Assembly: GCF_001612945.1 (NCBI RefSeq) | Contig: NZ_BDBK01000019.1 | Span: 1-64,000, forward strand | Source of the DNA: Nocardia inohanensis NBRC 100128 | GTDB lineage: Bacteria; Actinomycetota; Actinomycetes; Mycobacteriales; Mycobacteriaceae | Length of the DNA: 64,000 nt | Direction: 5' to 3' | In this document: in pieces, positions 8,407 to 16,575 of the stretch | Numbering within the stretch: position 1 is the stretch's first letter | How the letters are laid out: every line of letters begins with the position of its first letter | Position numbers and translations under genes: made by a program | The notes under the pieces: model-generated | What the model was told of the DNA's origin: nothing | Databases searched by the model: none | Seen by the model: the letters and a program-made list of their open reading frames with translations, nothing else

Positions 8407-8418
8407 AGTTAGGTAACT
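8407..8418. promoter_or_regulatory. Palindrome in the LysR/MFS intergenic region
   Basis: AGTTA-GG-TAACT is a 5-2-5 inverted repeat six bases upstream of the LysR ATG, inside the divergent control region 8320-8423. The position fits an autoregulatory site, although the short length leaves room for chance. Confidence 0.4.
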
Positions 8419-8423
8419 ATTAA

Positions 8424-9386
8424 ATGCATGAGACGCAATCGAACGGGACGCCGCGCAATCTGGACCTGAACCTGCTGGTGGCGCTGGACGCCCTGCTGGC
8501 GGAGCGCAGCGTGACGGGCGCGGCCGAGCGATTGCGGCTGTCCGAACCCGCCGTGAGCCGAGCGCTGGGCCGCATCCGCAAGGCGCTGGGCGATCCGGTG
8601 CTGGTGCGCGCCGGGCGGACCATGACCCCGACGCCGCACGCGCTGGCCATCGAGGCCGAGGTGCGGGAGCTCGTCGAGCGCGTGCAGGCGCTGTTCGCCG
8701 CGGCGGGCAACACCGATCTGCGCACGCTGGTGCGGGGCATGACCCTGCTCGTGCCCGATGTGATCGCCGCCGCCTACGGTCCGGCGCTGCTCGCCCGCGC
8801 GGCGGCCGAAGCGCCCGGACTGCGCCTGGGTTTCCTCCAGGAGAGCCATATCGACCTGCCGGTACTGCGCGAGGGTGCGGCCGATCTCGAGGTCGGCATA
8901 ATCGACACGCGCGCACCGGAAATCCTCACCGAGCCGCTCTTCGACGATCACATGGTCGGGCTGGCCCGCCCGGGTCACCCCCTGCTCGCCGAGCCGGTGA
9001 CCGCCGAAAGTTTCGCCCGGGCACGGCATTTGATCGTCTCCCGGCGCGGCCGCTCGCACAGCCCGGTCGACACCGAACTGGAGCGGCGCGGCCTGCGCCG
9101 CACGGTGGCCGCCACCACCAGCACCTTCACTTCGGCCCTGTTCCTGCTGCACGGCAGCGACCTGATCGGGCACATTCCGCAACGGCTGAGCCATGTCGCC
9201 GAACAATTCGGCCTCACCACCTTCCCCCTGCCCTTCGATCTCCCGGCCCTGCCCTTCGCCATGGCCTGGCACCCGCGTCAAGACGCCGACCCCGCCCACA
9301 TCTGGCTTCGCGACACCGTGCGCTTCGTCATGCGCGAACCGTCCCCGCGCCCGGTATCCGCGACCGCTACTCCGACAGCTCGCTGA
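8424..9386 (+). CDS. LysR-family transcriptional regulator
   Basis: A 320-residue LysR-type regulator. The N-terminal winged helix (residues ~12-72) reads LDLNLLVALDALLAERSVTG, then AAERLRLSEPAVSRALGRIR and the TPTPHAL wing. The remainder is a substrate-binding-like effector domain of the NodD/PnbR sort (DLEVGIIDTR, then FDDHMVGLARPGHPL). It is divergent from the DHA2 efflux gene and probably controls it. The last 20 bases overlap the convergent HxlR gene. Confidence 0.9.
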   Translation: MHETQSNGTPRNLDLNLLVALDALLAERSVTGAAERLRLSEPAVSRALGRIRKALGDPVLVRAGRTMTPTPHALAIEAEVRELVERVQALFAAAGNTDLRTLVRGMTLLVPDVIAAAYGPALLARAAAEAPGLRLGFLQESHIDLPVLREGAADLEVGIIDTRAPEILTEPLFDDHMVGLARPGHPLLAEPVTAESFARARHLIVSRRGRSHSPVDTELERRGLRRTVAATTSTFTSALFLLHGSDLIGHIPQRLSHVAEQFGLTTFPLPFDLPALPFAMAWHPRQDADPAHIWLRDTVRFVMREPSPRPVSATATPTAR

Positions 9387-9762
9387 TCACCGTCCCGGTC
9401 CGGTACAGCTCGATCAGCAAGGGCCGCAATGCTTCTCCCGCTGCCGTCAGCCGATACTCCGACCGCGGCGGAAACCCGGCCACCCGGGTGTGCGTCACCA
9501 GCCCGCGCTGCTCCAGCACCCGCAACCGCTCGGTCAGCACCTTCGCGCTGATCACCGAAAGCCGCTCCCGCAGTGCCCCGAACGACATCTCCCCGTGCAT
9601 CAACTCGCGCAGCACCAGCGTCGTCCAGCGTCCGGCCACCGCCGCCAGCGCCACCTCGACCGGACACCCCGCCTCCGGCCGATCCGTCCGCCCGCGCTCC
9701 CCCGGCACCAGCTCCGCATCCCAAACCCGCTGCTCACCATGAGTTTCCGTTTGGTAACTCAC
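9367..9762 (-). CDS. HxlR-family winged-helix regulator
   Basis: A 131-residue HxlR/DUF24 regulator. CPVEVALAAVAGRWTTLVL (its cysteine a possible redox sensor) is followed by MSFGALRERLSVISAKVLT, the recognition helix, and the wing VTHTRVAGFPPRSEYRLT. GTG 9762 is chosen: a GCGAGG stretch lies directly upstream and the conserved part begins ~25 residues in. It is divergent from the SnoaL-like gene 25 bp away. An almost perfect palindrome overlaps its first codons, suggesting that it controls itself and its neighbour. Confidence 0.85.
   Translation of the reverse strand: MSYQTETHGEQRVWDAELVPGERGRTDRPEAGCPVEVALAAVAGRWTTLVLRELMHGEMSFGALRERLSVISAKVLTERLRVLEQRGLVTHTRVAGFPPRSEYRLTAAGEALRPLLIELYRTGTVISELSE
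9741..9760. promoter_or_regulatory. Probable HxlR operator
   Basis: GAGTTTCC-GTTT-GGTAACTC is an 8-4-8 inverted repeat with one mismatch. It spans codons 2-8 of the HxlR gene and lies 27 bp upstream of the divergent SnoaL-like start. A dimeric HxlR protein bound here could block both genes. Confidence 0.6.
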
Positions 9763-9786
9763 CTCGCGCCCCGCTTCACTCGCCGT

Positions 9787-10203
9787 ATGCACACCAACTC
9801 CAACCCCGAAACCCCCGCCGCCCCTTCCCTCACCACCGATCCCGCTCACCACCCTCATGTCTTCGCCGCCGCCTTCAACACCGGTGACCCCGCCGCGGTA
9901 GCAGCCGTCTACGACCCCGCCGCCGTCTTCGTCCCCCACCCCGGAACGCCCGTCACCGGCCCCGCTCTCGGTGCTGCCACAGCCGAATTCCTCTCCCTCG
10001 GCCTTCCCATCACCGTCCGCCCGCGCCACACCTACGTAGCCGACGACATAGCGCTGCTCATCGTCGACTGGACCATCGAAGGCATCGCTCCCGACGGCAC
10101 CCCCACCCATATCGAAGGCACCGCGACAGACGTGGCCCGCCGCTCCCCGGACGGCCGGTGGCGCTATCTGATCGACAACCCCTTCGGCGCCGCCGCCCCT
10201 TGA
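9787..10203 (+). CDS. SnoaL-like / NTF2-fold protein
   Basis: A 138-residue member of the SnoaL/NTF2-like superfamily. After a Pro/Thr-rich start it has the typical HVFAAAFNTGDPAAVAAVYD helix, AVFVPHPGTPVTGPALGA, and a C-terminal sheet ending DVARRSPDGRWRYLIDNPF. Such proteins are small polyketide cyclases, isomerases or steroid isomerase-like enzymes, and often merely ligand binders. The adjacent HxlR gene and shared operator suggest that it is the regulated target. No partner biosynthetic genes are nearby. Confidence 0.8.
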   Translation: MHTNSNPETPAAPSLTTDPAHHPHVFAAAFNTGDPAAVAAVYDPAAVFVPHPGTPVTGPALGAATAEFLSLGLPITVRPRHTYVADDIALLIVDWTIEGIAPDGTPTHIEGTATDVARRSPDGRWRYLIDNPFGAAAP

Positions 10204-10213
10204 CCCTGTGCGG

Positions 10214-10897
10214 CTAGGCGGGCCGGCGGCCCGGCGAGTATTCCTGTTCGGGGCGGCCGGTGCTGCCGTAGCGCAGTTGCATGCGGAGCTCGCCGGAGCC
10301 GACCAGGACGGCCAGGTGGCGCTGGGCGGTGGCGCGGGACATGCCGGTGGCGGCGGCTACCTCGGCGGCGGAGAGCGGAGCGGTGGCGGCCCGGATCGCT
10401 TCCAGCACCAGGGTTTTGGTCGGCGAGGCGGCCGTCGCGGTGGCACCGGGAGCGGTGGTGGCGGCCGCCGGGCGTAGCGCTTCGAGTGCGGCGTCCACGT
10501 CGCGCGGGGTGACCTCCGCGGCGGAGAGGATGCGGCGGTAGCGGGCATATCCGGCCAGCCGGGCAGCGAGGGTGGCGTGATCGAAGGGCTTCACCAGGTA
10601 GCCGAGCGCCCCGGCCGACAGCGCCGCGCGCACCGTCTCGGCTTCGGTGGCCGCGGTGAGCATGATGGCGTCGCAACGCATTTCCCGAACCAGGTCGATG
10701 CCGTTGCCGTCCGGCAGATAGACATCCACCAGGGCCAGGTCGACGTCGGTGCCGCTCAGCAGTTCCCGGGCAGCCGCCAGCGTGTTCGCGGTCCCGCCGA
10801 CGGTGAAACCCGGTAGCGCCGTGACGATTCCGGCATGCAAGTTCGCCACCCGGAAGTCGTCATCGACCACCAGCACCGTCAGATCCGTTCGGCCCAC
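10214..10897 (-). CDS. CitB/DcuR-like response regulator
   Basis: A 227-residue response regulator. The receiver domain has the acidic pair in VLVVDDDFRV, the phosphoacceptor Asp58 in LALVDVYLPDG, Thr in IMLTAATEAE and Lys in YLVKPFD. The C-terminal half is a helix-turn-helix, ending MSRATAQRHLAVLVGSG. This is the arrangement of CitB/DcuR regulators, which serve membrane histidine kinases that sense small carboxylates. Its start overlaps the kinase gene by 19 bases. It likely acts on the divergent ABC-transporter promoter region at 12604-12766. Confidence 0.92.
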   Translation of the reverse strand: MGRTDLTVLVVDDDFRVANLHAGIVTALPGFTVGGTANTLAAARELLSGTDVDLALVDVYLPDGNGIDLVREMRCDAIMLTAATEAETVRAALSAGALGYLVKPFDHATLAARLAGYARYRRILSAAEVTPRDVDAALEALRPAAATTAPGATATAASPTKTLVLEAIRAATAPLSAAEVAAATGMSRATAQRHLAVLVGSGELRMQLRYGSTGRPEQEYSPGRRPA

Positions 10898-12603
10898 GCC
10901 GCTTCTCCTTCCACCAAGACCCCCGGTAGTCGTGCGATGAACTCAGCCCCCGGCAGCGCCTCGGCGGCGAGGCCGGCACCGCCGGGGTGAGCAAGGCGGA
11001 CATCGCCGCCGAGGGCGCGGGCGATCTGCCGGGAGAGGGCCAGGCCCACGCCGCGCCCGCCCGGGACGCCGGGACCGGGCCGGGTCGAGACGCCCTCGGT
11101 GAAGATGGCATCCGCCAGGTCGGCCGGGACGCCCGCGCCGCTGTCGGCCACCGCTATATGCAGGGTCGAATCTTCTTGGAGGAGTTCGACTTCCACTTCG
11201 TGCGGGGGCGGGCCGAGGCGAGCGGCTTCTATCGCATTGTCGATGAGGTTGCCCAGGACGGTGGTGACATCCACCGGGAGAACGAGGGTGGCGTCGACCC
11301 AGGTGTTGGGACCGAGGCGGAGCCGTACGCCGCTTTCGCGGGCGTGCGCCGCTTTGGCCGCGAGGAAGGCTTGCAGATAGGGGTCGTGAACGGCGTCCGT
11401 GCCGGGGAGGGCGGCGCCGAGCGGGCCGGAGCCCAGCAGCTCCGAAATATATTGCGCGGCTTCGGAAGGGCGGTCGTCGTGCAGGAGGCCGTTGAGCAGG
11501 TGGAGGCGGTTGGCGAACTCGTGACGCTGGGCGCGCAGGACGGTGCTCATGGAGCGGACGGCATCCAGTTGGCGGGTCAGCGATTCGATGTCGGTGCGGT
11601 CGCGGACGGACAGGACGGCACCCAGGTCACGGTCGTCGCGGCGGACGGTGCGGGCGGTGACGACCACGATGCGGTCGCCGACGGTGGCCTGCACCGGCAC
11701 CCCGTCGGCGGCCCGGAAGACTTGCAGCACACGGGGAGTCAGACCGATTTCGTCGATCGGGCGGCCCGGGATCTCACCGATACCGCCGGAGACGTCTGCG
11801 GCGAGGCCGAGCAGGCGGCGGGCCTCGTCATTGACGACGGTGACGCGCCAGCGGTGGTCGGCGGCGACCACGCCTTCGCCGATGCCGTGCAGGACGGCGT
11901 CTTGTTCGCGGACCAGTTCGGCCAGTTCCCGGGGTTCCAGGCCGAGGGTGAGTCCGTGCCAGCGGCGGGCCAGCAGCAGGGAGCCCGCTACCCCGGCGAG
12001 CAGGGCGAGGCCGACCAGGAGTCCGGCGCGGCGGAGGTCGCGGACGAGTTGTTCGTGGACGGCTTCGGTGGAGATGCCGACGCTGACTTCGCCGACCACT
12101 TGTTCACCGTTGGGCCGGAGGATGGGGACCTTGGCGCGGACCGATTCGCCGAGGGTGCCGCGTTCGCGGATCATCACCTCGGAGCCGGCGAGGGCCTGGG
12201 AGGGGTCGGTGCTGACGCGTTCGCCGAGGCGGGTCCGGTCGGGGTGGGCGAGGCGGATGCCGGCGTCGTCGGTGATGACGACGAAGAGGGCGTCGGTGCG
12301 CCCGCGGGCCGCGTCGGCGATCTGCTGGACTTCGCCGGCGGCGAGTTCGGCGGTCAGGTCGGGACCGGATACGAGGGTTGCTTCGGAGTAGCGGGAGACC
12401 TCGGCGCGGACCTCCGGATCGGAGGCGACGGTACGCGCGACGGCCAGCGCCCGTTGCCCGTATTCCCCGGACAAGCGCTGGTTGCCGACGTAGGCGAACA
12501 CCCCGAACGCAATGCCCAGGGTCAGTGCGACGAGGACCACCTGTAGCAGCACGATCTGTGTCCGCAACCGCACGGGAAACGCGCGGCGGCCGAACACGCT
12601 CAT
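10879..12603 (-). CDS. CitA/DcuS-like sensor histidine kinase
   Basis: A 574-residue membrane kinase. Helix 1 (residues ~17-40) and helix 2 (~193-212) flank a periplasmic Cache-type sensor of ~150 residues. A PAS domain follows (AVLHGIGEGVVAADHRWRVT at ~236-255), then the phosphoacceptor block QRHEFANRLHLL (His361) and the ATPase with NLIDNAIEA, DSGAGVP and GGRGVGLAL. ATG 12603 is preferred over an upstream in-frame ATG at 12678 because MSVFGRRAF directly precedes helix 1. It is operonic with the response regulator. The ligand is probably an organic anion, possibly the cargo of the divergent ABC importer. Confidence 0.92.
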   Translation of the reverse strand: MSVFGRRAFPVRLRTQIVLLQVVLVALTLGIAFGVFAYVGNQRLSGEYGQRALAVARTVASDPEVRAEVSRYSEATLVSGPDLTAELAAGEVQQIADAARGRTDALFVVITDDAGIRLAHPDRTRLGERVSTDPSQALAGSEVMIRERGTLGESVRAKVPILRPNGEQVVGEVSVGISTEAVHEQLVRDLRRAGLLVGLALLAGVAGSLLLARRWHGLTLGLEPRELAELVREQDAVLHGIGEGVVAADHRWRVTVVNDEARRLLGLAADVSGGIGEIPGRPIDEIGLTPRVLQVFRAADGVPVQATVGDRIVVVTARTVRRDDRDLGAVLSVRDRTDIESLTRQLDAVRSMSTVLRAQRHEFANRLHLLNGLLHDDRPSEAAQYISELLGSGPLGAALPGTDAVHDPYLQAFLAAKAAHARESGVRLRLGPNTWVDATLVLPVDVTTVLGNLIDNAIEAARLGPPPHEVEVELLQEDSTLHIAVADSGAGVPADLADAIFTEGVSTRPGPGVPGGRGVGLALSRQIARALGGDVRLAHPGGAGLAAEALPGAEFIARLPGVLVEGEAAWAERI

Positions 12604-12629
12604 CGGGTCAGTGTAAGCAGAGTGCGTGA

Positions 12630-12680
12630 GCACAATGCGCACAATGCCGCTATTGCCGCTTGCGCGGGTTGTGCGCACAA
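12630..12680. promoter_or_regulatory. Repeated GCACAA sites between the two-component system and the ABC operon
   Basis: GCACAATG occurs as direct repeats at 12630-12637 and 12639-12646. A perfect 12-bp palindrome TTGTGCGCACAA lies at 12669-12680, so four GCACAA half-sites cluster in 51 bp between the kinase start and the ATP-binding protein start. Spacing and symmetry fit binding by the CitB-like regulator, though this is untested. Confidence 0.5.
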
Positions 12681-12766
12681 GCTCCGGTCATGTGACCCAG
12701 GGCACTTAACGTACCTGCATCGGTCGCACGTCACCCCCGTGCGGCGCAGGACAACAGGAGCTGTCA

Positions 12767-13594
12767 ATGAACTCCCCACGCATCGAGAGCGGCTCTCCGC
12801 TCATCGAACTGAGAGGCGCGACGAAGCGCTTCCCGGGCACCGGCGGTGGCATTCACACCGCGGTGCGGGATCTGAACTTCACCGTGGCGCCGGGCGAATT
12901 CGTCGCGGTGGTCGGGCCGACCGGCTGCGGCAAGTCGACCACGCTGTCGCTGGTCTCCGGCCTGGAACCGGCCTCGGCCGGGCGCACCCTGGTGCACGGC
13001 AAGGACGTTCGCGGTATCCCGGACGGCGTCGGCTACATGTTCCAGCAGGACGCCGTGCTGCCCTGGCGCACCGTCATCGACAATGTCGCGCTGGGCCCGC
13101 GTTTCCGCGGCAAGGGCAAGGGCGAGGCCCGCGAACGCGCCCAGGAGTGGGTGGCCAAGGTCGGCCTGGCCGGGTTCGAGAAGTACTACCCGCATCAGCT
13201 CTCGGGCGGCATGCGCAAGCGCGTCGCGCTGGCGCAGACCCTGGTCAACGAGCCCGAGATCATCCTCATGGACGAGCCCTTCAGCGCCCTCGACGTGCAG
13301 ACCCGCCAGCTCATGCAGGACGAGTTGCTGCGTGTGTGGTCCGGCACCGGCGCGGCCGTCATCTTCGTGACCCACGATCTGGAGGAGGCCATCGTGCTGG
13401 CCGACCGCGTGGTGGTGATGACCGCGAGCCCGGCCACCGTGTGCGGCGACTTCACGGTCACCCTCGAACGCCCGCGCGATGTCGAAGAGGTGCGGCTGAC
13501 CGAGGAATTCCGCGACCTCTACAAGGAAATCTGGGAGACGCTGCGCGATCAGGTCGATGCGGCGCGCAAGAAGGGAGCCTCCCGTGTCGCTTGA
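12767..13594 (+). CDS. ABC transporter ATP-binding protein (nitrate/sulfonate/taurine type)
   Basis: A 275-residue ATPase of the SsuB/TauB/NrtD group. Walker A is GPTGCGKST (residues 50-58), the Q-loop is MFQQDAVLPW, the signature LSGGMRKRVALAQ, Walker B ILMDEPFSALD and the switch histidine FVTHDLEEA. AGGAG lies 7 nt before ATG 12767. The permease start lies inside its 3' end, so the operon is coupled. It powers import of the substrate delivered by the lipoprotein at 14475. Confidence 0.93.
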   Translation: MNSPRIESGSPLIELRGATKRFPGTGGGIHTAVRDLNFTVAPGEFVAVVGPTGCGKSTTLSLVSGLEPASAGRTLVHGKDVRGIPDGVGYMFQQDAVLPWRTVIDNVALGPRFRGKGKGEARERAQEWVAKVGLAGFEKYYPHQLSGGMRKRVALAQTLVNEPEIILMDEPFSALDVQTRQLMQDELLRVWSGTGAAVIFVTHDLEEAIVLADRVVVMTASPATVCGDFTVTLERPRDVEEVRLTEEFRDLYKEIWETLRDQVDAARKKGASRVA

Positions 13595-14471
13595 GGTGAT
13601 GTCCGAAACCGCGAAGAGCGCACCGGAATTCGAGGTCGAGACCGAGGAGCAGATCCTGGCGCGGGTGCGCAACAGCGCCCGCAGGGCCAAGGCCCGCACC
13701 TGGGGTCTGCGCGCCCTGCTGGTGGCATTGTGGCTGGGCTCGTGGGAGCTGACCGCCTCGCTGTGGATCGATCCGTTCTTCTACTCCAAGCCGTCGCTGA
13801 TCTGGGATCGCCTGGTCGAATGGTTCACCGAGGGAACGCAATTCGGTTCCATCTGGTTGCAGCTGTACACCACCGTGCAGGAGGCCGTGCTGGGCTTCGT
13901 GATCGGCACCGTGGCCGGCATCGTGCTGGGCGTCCTGCTGGGCCGCTCGCGCTACTGGGCCGATGTGCTCGCCCCGTTCATCAAGGCGCTCAACGCGGTT
14001 CCGCGTATCGTGCTGGCCTCGCTGTTCATCATCTGGTTCGGCCTGGGGCTCAGCTCCAAGGTGGCCACGGTGGTGGTGCTGGTGTTCTTCGCGGTGTTCT
14101 TCAACGCCTTCACCGGCGCGCGTGAGGTCGACGGCAATGTCATCAACAATGCGCGCATCCTGGGCGCGAACCGCACCCAGATCCTGGGCACCATCGTGCT
14201 GCCGTCGGCCACCACCTGGATCCTGTCCTCGCTGCACACCGCCTTCGGTTTCGCGCTGATCGGCGCGGTGGTCGGTGAATACGCCGGCGCCAGCAAGGGT
14301 TTGGGCCTGCTCATCTCCAATGCGCAGGGCACCTTCGACGCGGCCGGCATCTACGCGGGCATGATCATCATCACGGTGGTGGCGCTGGTGGCGGAGTGGC
14401 TGATCGGCATCGCGGAGAACCGCCTGCTGAAATGGCGTCCGTCGCAGTCCGGTTCGGGTCACGGGGTGTGA
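13584..14471 (+). CDS. ABC transporter permease (SsuC/TauC type)
   Basis: A ~295-residue permease with about six membrane helices and the BPD_transp_1 domain. The EAA-like loop reads ILGANRTQILGTIVLPSATT. GTG 13584 is chosen because GGGAG precedes it by about 6 nt and it overlaps the ATPase stop; ATG 13599 would trim five residues. The N-terminal ~45 residues are charged and cytoplasmic. It forms the channel of the importer with the flanking ATPase and binding protein. Confidence 0.92.
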   Translation: MSLEVMSETAKSAPEFEVETEEQILARVRNSARRAKARTWGLRALLVALWLGSWELTASLWIDPFFYSKPSLIWDRLVEWFTEGTQFGSIWLQLYTTVQEAVLGFVIGTVAGIVLGVLLGRSRYWADVLAPFIKALNAVPRIVLASLFIIWFGLGLSSKVATVVVLVFFAVFFNAFTGAREVDGNVINNARILGANRTQILGTIVLPSATTWILSSLHTAFGFALIGAVVGEYAGASKGLGLLISNAQGTFDAAGIYAGMIIITVVALVAEWLIGIAENRLLKWRPSQSGSGHGV

Positions 14472-14474
14472 GGC

Positions 14475-15527
14475 ATGAAGTATCGCAAGCCTTTCGCGCT
14501 GATCGCCCTCGCCGTCTCCACCCTGCTGATCACCACCGGCTGCCGGGACTCCCGCGCGATTCCGGTGCAGAACGGGCGGCCGCAGATCACCATCATGGTC
14601 GGCGGCTTGGAGAAGGTCATCTACCTGCCCGCCATGCTCACCCAGCAACTCGGCAATTTCGAACGCAATGACATCGACGTGCAGCTGCTGGGCGAACAGT
14701 CCGGCGCGAACGCCGAAACCGCGCTGCTCACCGGCGATGTGCAGGCGGTGGTGGGGTTCTACGACCACACCATCGACCTCCAGGCCAAGGATCAGTGCAT
14801 CCGGACCGTCGTGCAATTCGCCGATGTGCCGGGCGAGGTCGAACTGGTGTCGAAACAGGACGCGGCGGCCATCAAATCGCCCGCGGACTTCAAGGGCCGG
14901 AATCTGGGCGTTACCTCGCTCGGTTCCTCCACCGACTTCCTCACCCAGGGCCTGGCCGGTCAGGCGGGCTTGAGCACCTCCGACTACACCCGGGTGAAAG
15001 TCGGTGCGGGACAGACCTTCATCGCGGGCATGAACCATGACGGCATCGACGCGGGCATGACCACCGACCCGACCGTGGCCAAGATGGTCAGCTCGGGCGA
15101 GGCCGAGGTCCTGATCGATATGCGCAACGAGGAGGGCACCCGCAAGGCGCTCGGCGGCCTCTACCCCGCGGCCTCGCTCTACATGCGTTGCGAGACGGTG
15201 GAATCCCATCCCGATATCGTGCAGAAGCTGGCCACCGCTTTCGTGCAGACGCTGCGATGGATCAAGCAGCACTCCCCCGAGGAGATCGCCGCCAAGATGC
15301 CGTCGCAGTACGCGGGCGGCAACCCCGACCTGTACGTGAAGTCGGTGCGCGATTCCATCAGCATGTTCAACGGCGACGGCCTGATGAAACGCGAAGGGGC
15401 GGAGAACGTCCTGCGCATCCTGGGCCAGTACTCACGCAATGTGAAACCGGTCCGCGACCGCATCGACCTGGACGCCACCTACACCAACCGGTTCGTCGAG
15501 AGCGCCCAGGGCGTCGAACAACCCTGA
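14475..15527 (+). CDS. ABC transporter substrate-binding lipoprotein (NMT1/SsuA type)
   Basis: A 350-residue lipid-anchored binding protein. The lipobox is ITTGC (Cys23). The NMT1/THI5-like fold shows VGGLEKVIYLPAMLTQQLG, DVQAVVGFYDHTIDLQAK, GRNLGVTSLGSSTDF and AGMTTDPTVAK. It starts 4 bp after the permease stop. Relatives bind sulfonates, nitrate, taurine or pyrimidine precursors. There are no sulfonate or nitrate enzymes nearby, so the cargo is open; the adjacent CitA-like kinase suggests that a carboxylate should be considered. Confidence 0.9.
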   Translation: MKYRKPFALIALAVSTLLITTGCRDSRAIPVQNGRPQITIMVGGLEKVIYLPAMLTQQLGNFERNDIDVQLLGEQSGANAETALLTGDVQAVVGFYDHTIDLQAKDQCIRTVVQFADVPGEVELVSKQDAAAIKSPADFKGRNLGVTSLGSSTDFLTQGLAGQAGLSTSDYTRVKVGAGQTFIAGMNHDGIDAGMTTDPTVAKMVSSGEAEVLIDMRNEEGTRKALGGLYPAASLYMRCETVESHPDIVQKLATAFVQTLRWIKQHSPEEIAAKMPSQYAGGNPDLYVKSVRDSISMFNGDGLMKREGAENVLRILGQYSRNVKPVRDRIDLDATYTNRFVESAQGVEQP

Positions 15528-15564
15528 GTCCCGGGAACCGCGCATCTGATGAGGGGTGCGCGGT

Positions 15565-16473
15565 TCACGGCTGTTCCGGGACGGCGACCGGCACCTGTGC
15601 GCGCCTCGACCGCCGCACGGCATCGAAGGTGAACACGCCCAGCGCCAGCCAGATCAGGGCGAACCCGGCCCAGCGCGAGGCCGGCATGGATTCGTGCACC
15701 ACCGCCACGCCCCAGGTGAGCTGGAGCGCGGGCGTCAGGTATTGCAGGATTCCCATGGTGGACAAGGGAACTCGCTGGGCGGCCAGCGCGAAGAGCAGCA
15801 GCGGCACCAGCGTGACCGGCCCGGCGGACATCAACAGCGCGGTATGCGAGGCACTGGATCCGAAGGTGGCATTGCCGGTCACCGCGAAGGCGATCACCGC
15901 GATGAGCGCGAACGGCGCGGCCGCCAATCCCTCGGCCGCCAGGCCGGGCAGCGCGTCGAGCTTGATCACCTTCTTGACCAGGCCGTAGGTGGCGAACGAG
16001 CAGGCCAGAATCAAGGCGATCCACGGTGGCCGCCCGTAGTCGACGGTCAGCACCACCACGGCCGCCGCACCCAAACCCAGTGCCGCCCACTGGATCCGGC
16101 GCAATCGCTCGCGGAAGATCAGCACCCCGAACGCCACCGTGACCAGCGGATTGATGAAATACCCCAGCGCGCACTCCACCACCTGGTGCGAGATCACGCC
16201 GTAGACGTACACACCCCAGTTCATCGACAGCGCCGCCGACGCCACGAACGCCAGCCGCCAGGTCCGGCCGTCGATCCTCCGCAGCTCGCCGATCCGCCCC
16301 GATACCGCCAGCAGCGCCAGCGCCACCACCAGCGTCCACAGAATCCGTTCGGCCAGCACCTCCCCCGCACTGGCGAAGGCGAGCAACCCGAAGAACGCCG
16401 GGAACAACCCCCAGCACAGGTACGCGCCGACGCCGAAGCTGACACCCAATTCCTGCTGAGATCGTTCGCCCAC
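15565..16473 (-). CDS. rarD: RarD-type EamA permease
   Basis: A 302-residue ten-helix transporter of the drug/metabolite (EamA) superfamily. The N-terminus GVGAYLCWGLFPAFF, the segment VYVYGVISHQVVECALGYFI and the region GILQYLTPALQL are typical of the RarD protein. Its physiological substrate is not established. It is monocistronic and divergent from the P-type ATPase gene. Confidence 0.9.
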   Translation of the reverse strand: MGERSQQELGVSFGVGAYLCWGLFPAFFGLLAFASAGEVLAERILWTLVVALALLAVSGRIGELRRIDGRTWRLAFVASAALSMNWGVYVYGVISHQVVECALGYFINPLVTVAFGVLIFRERLRRIQWAALGLGAAAVVVLTVDYGRPPWIALILACSFATYGLVKKVIKLDALPGLAAEGLAAAPFALIAVIAFAVTGNATFGSSASHTALLMSAGPVTLVPLLLFALAAQRVPLSTMGILQYLTPALQLTWGVAVVHESMPASRWAGFALIWLALGVFTFDAVRRSRRAQVPVAVPEQP

Positions 16474-16575
16474 CGAACTACCCTAACGCGCGGTCATTAC
16501 CAGCCGAAACGAAATCCTCGGACCGCCGAGCGCCGCTCACCTGCGTTTTCCGGACAGGCATCTAGGCTGTTCGGC

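Noticed and set aside
9787..10203. SnoaL-like gene and PhzF-like gene as signs of a polyketide or phenazine cluster
   Set aside because: No synthase, tailoring or resistance genes accompany either; both are isolated genes of broad families.
10815..10845. ATTCCGGCATGC near 10828 resembles the palindromic element arm
   Set aside because: It is part of the conserved receiver-domain coding sequence (ANLHAGIVTAL) and has no second arm.
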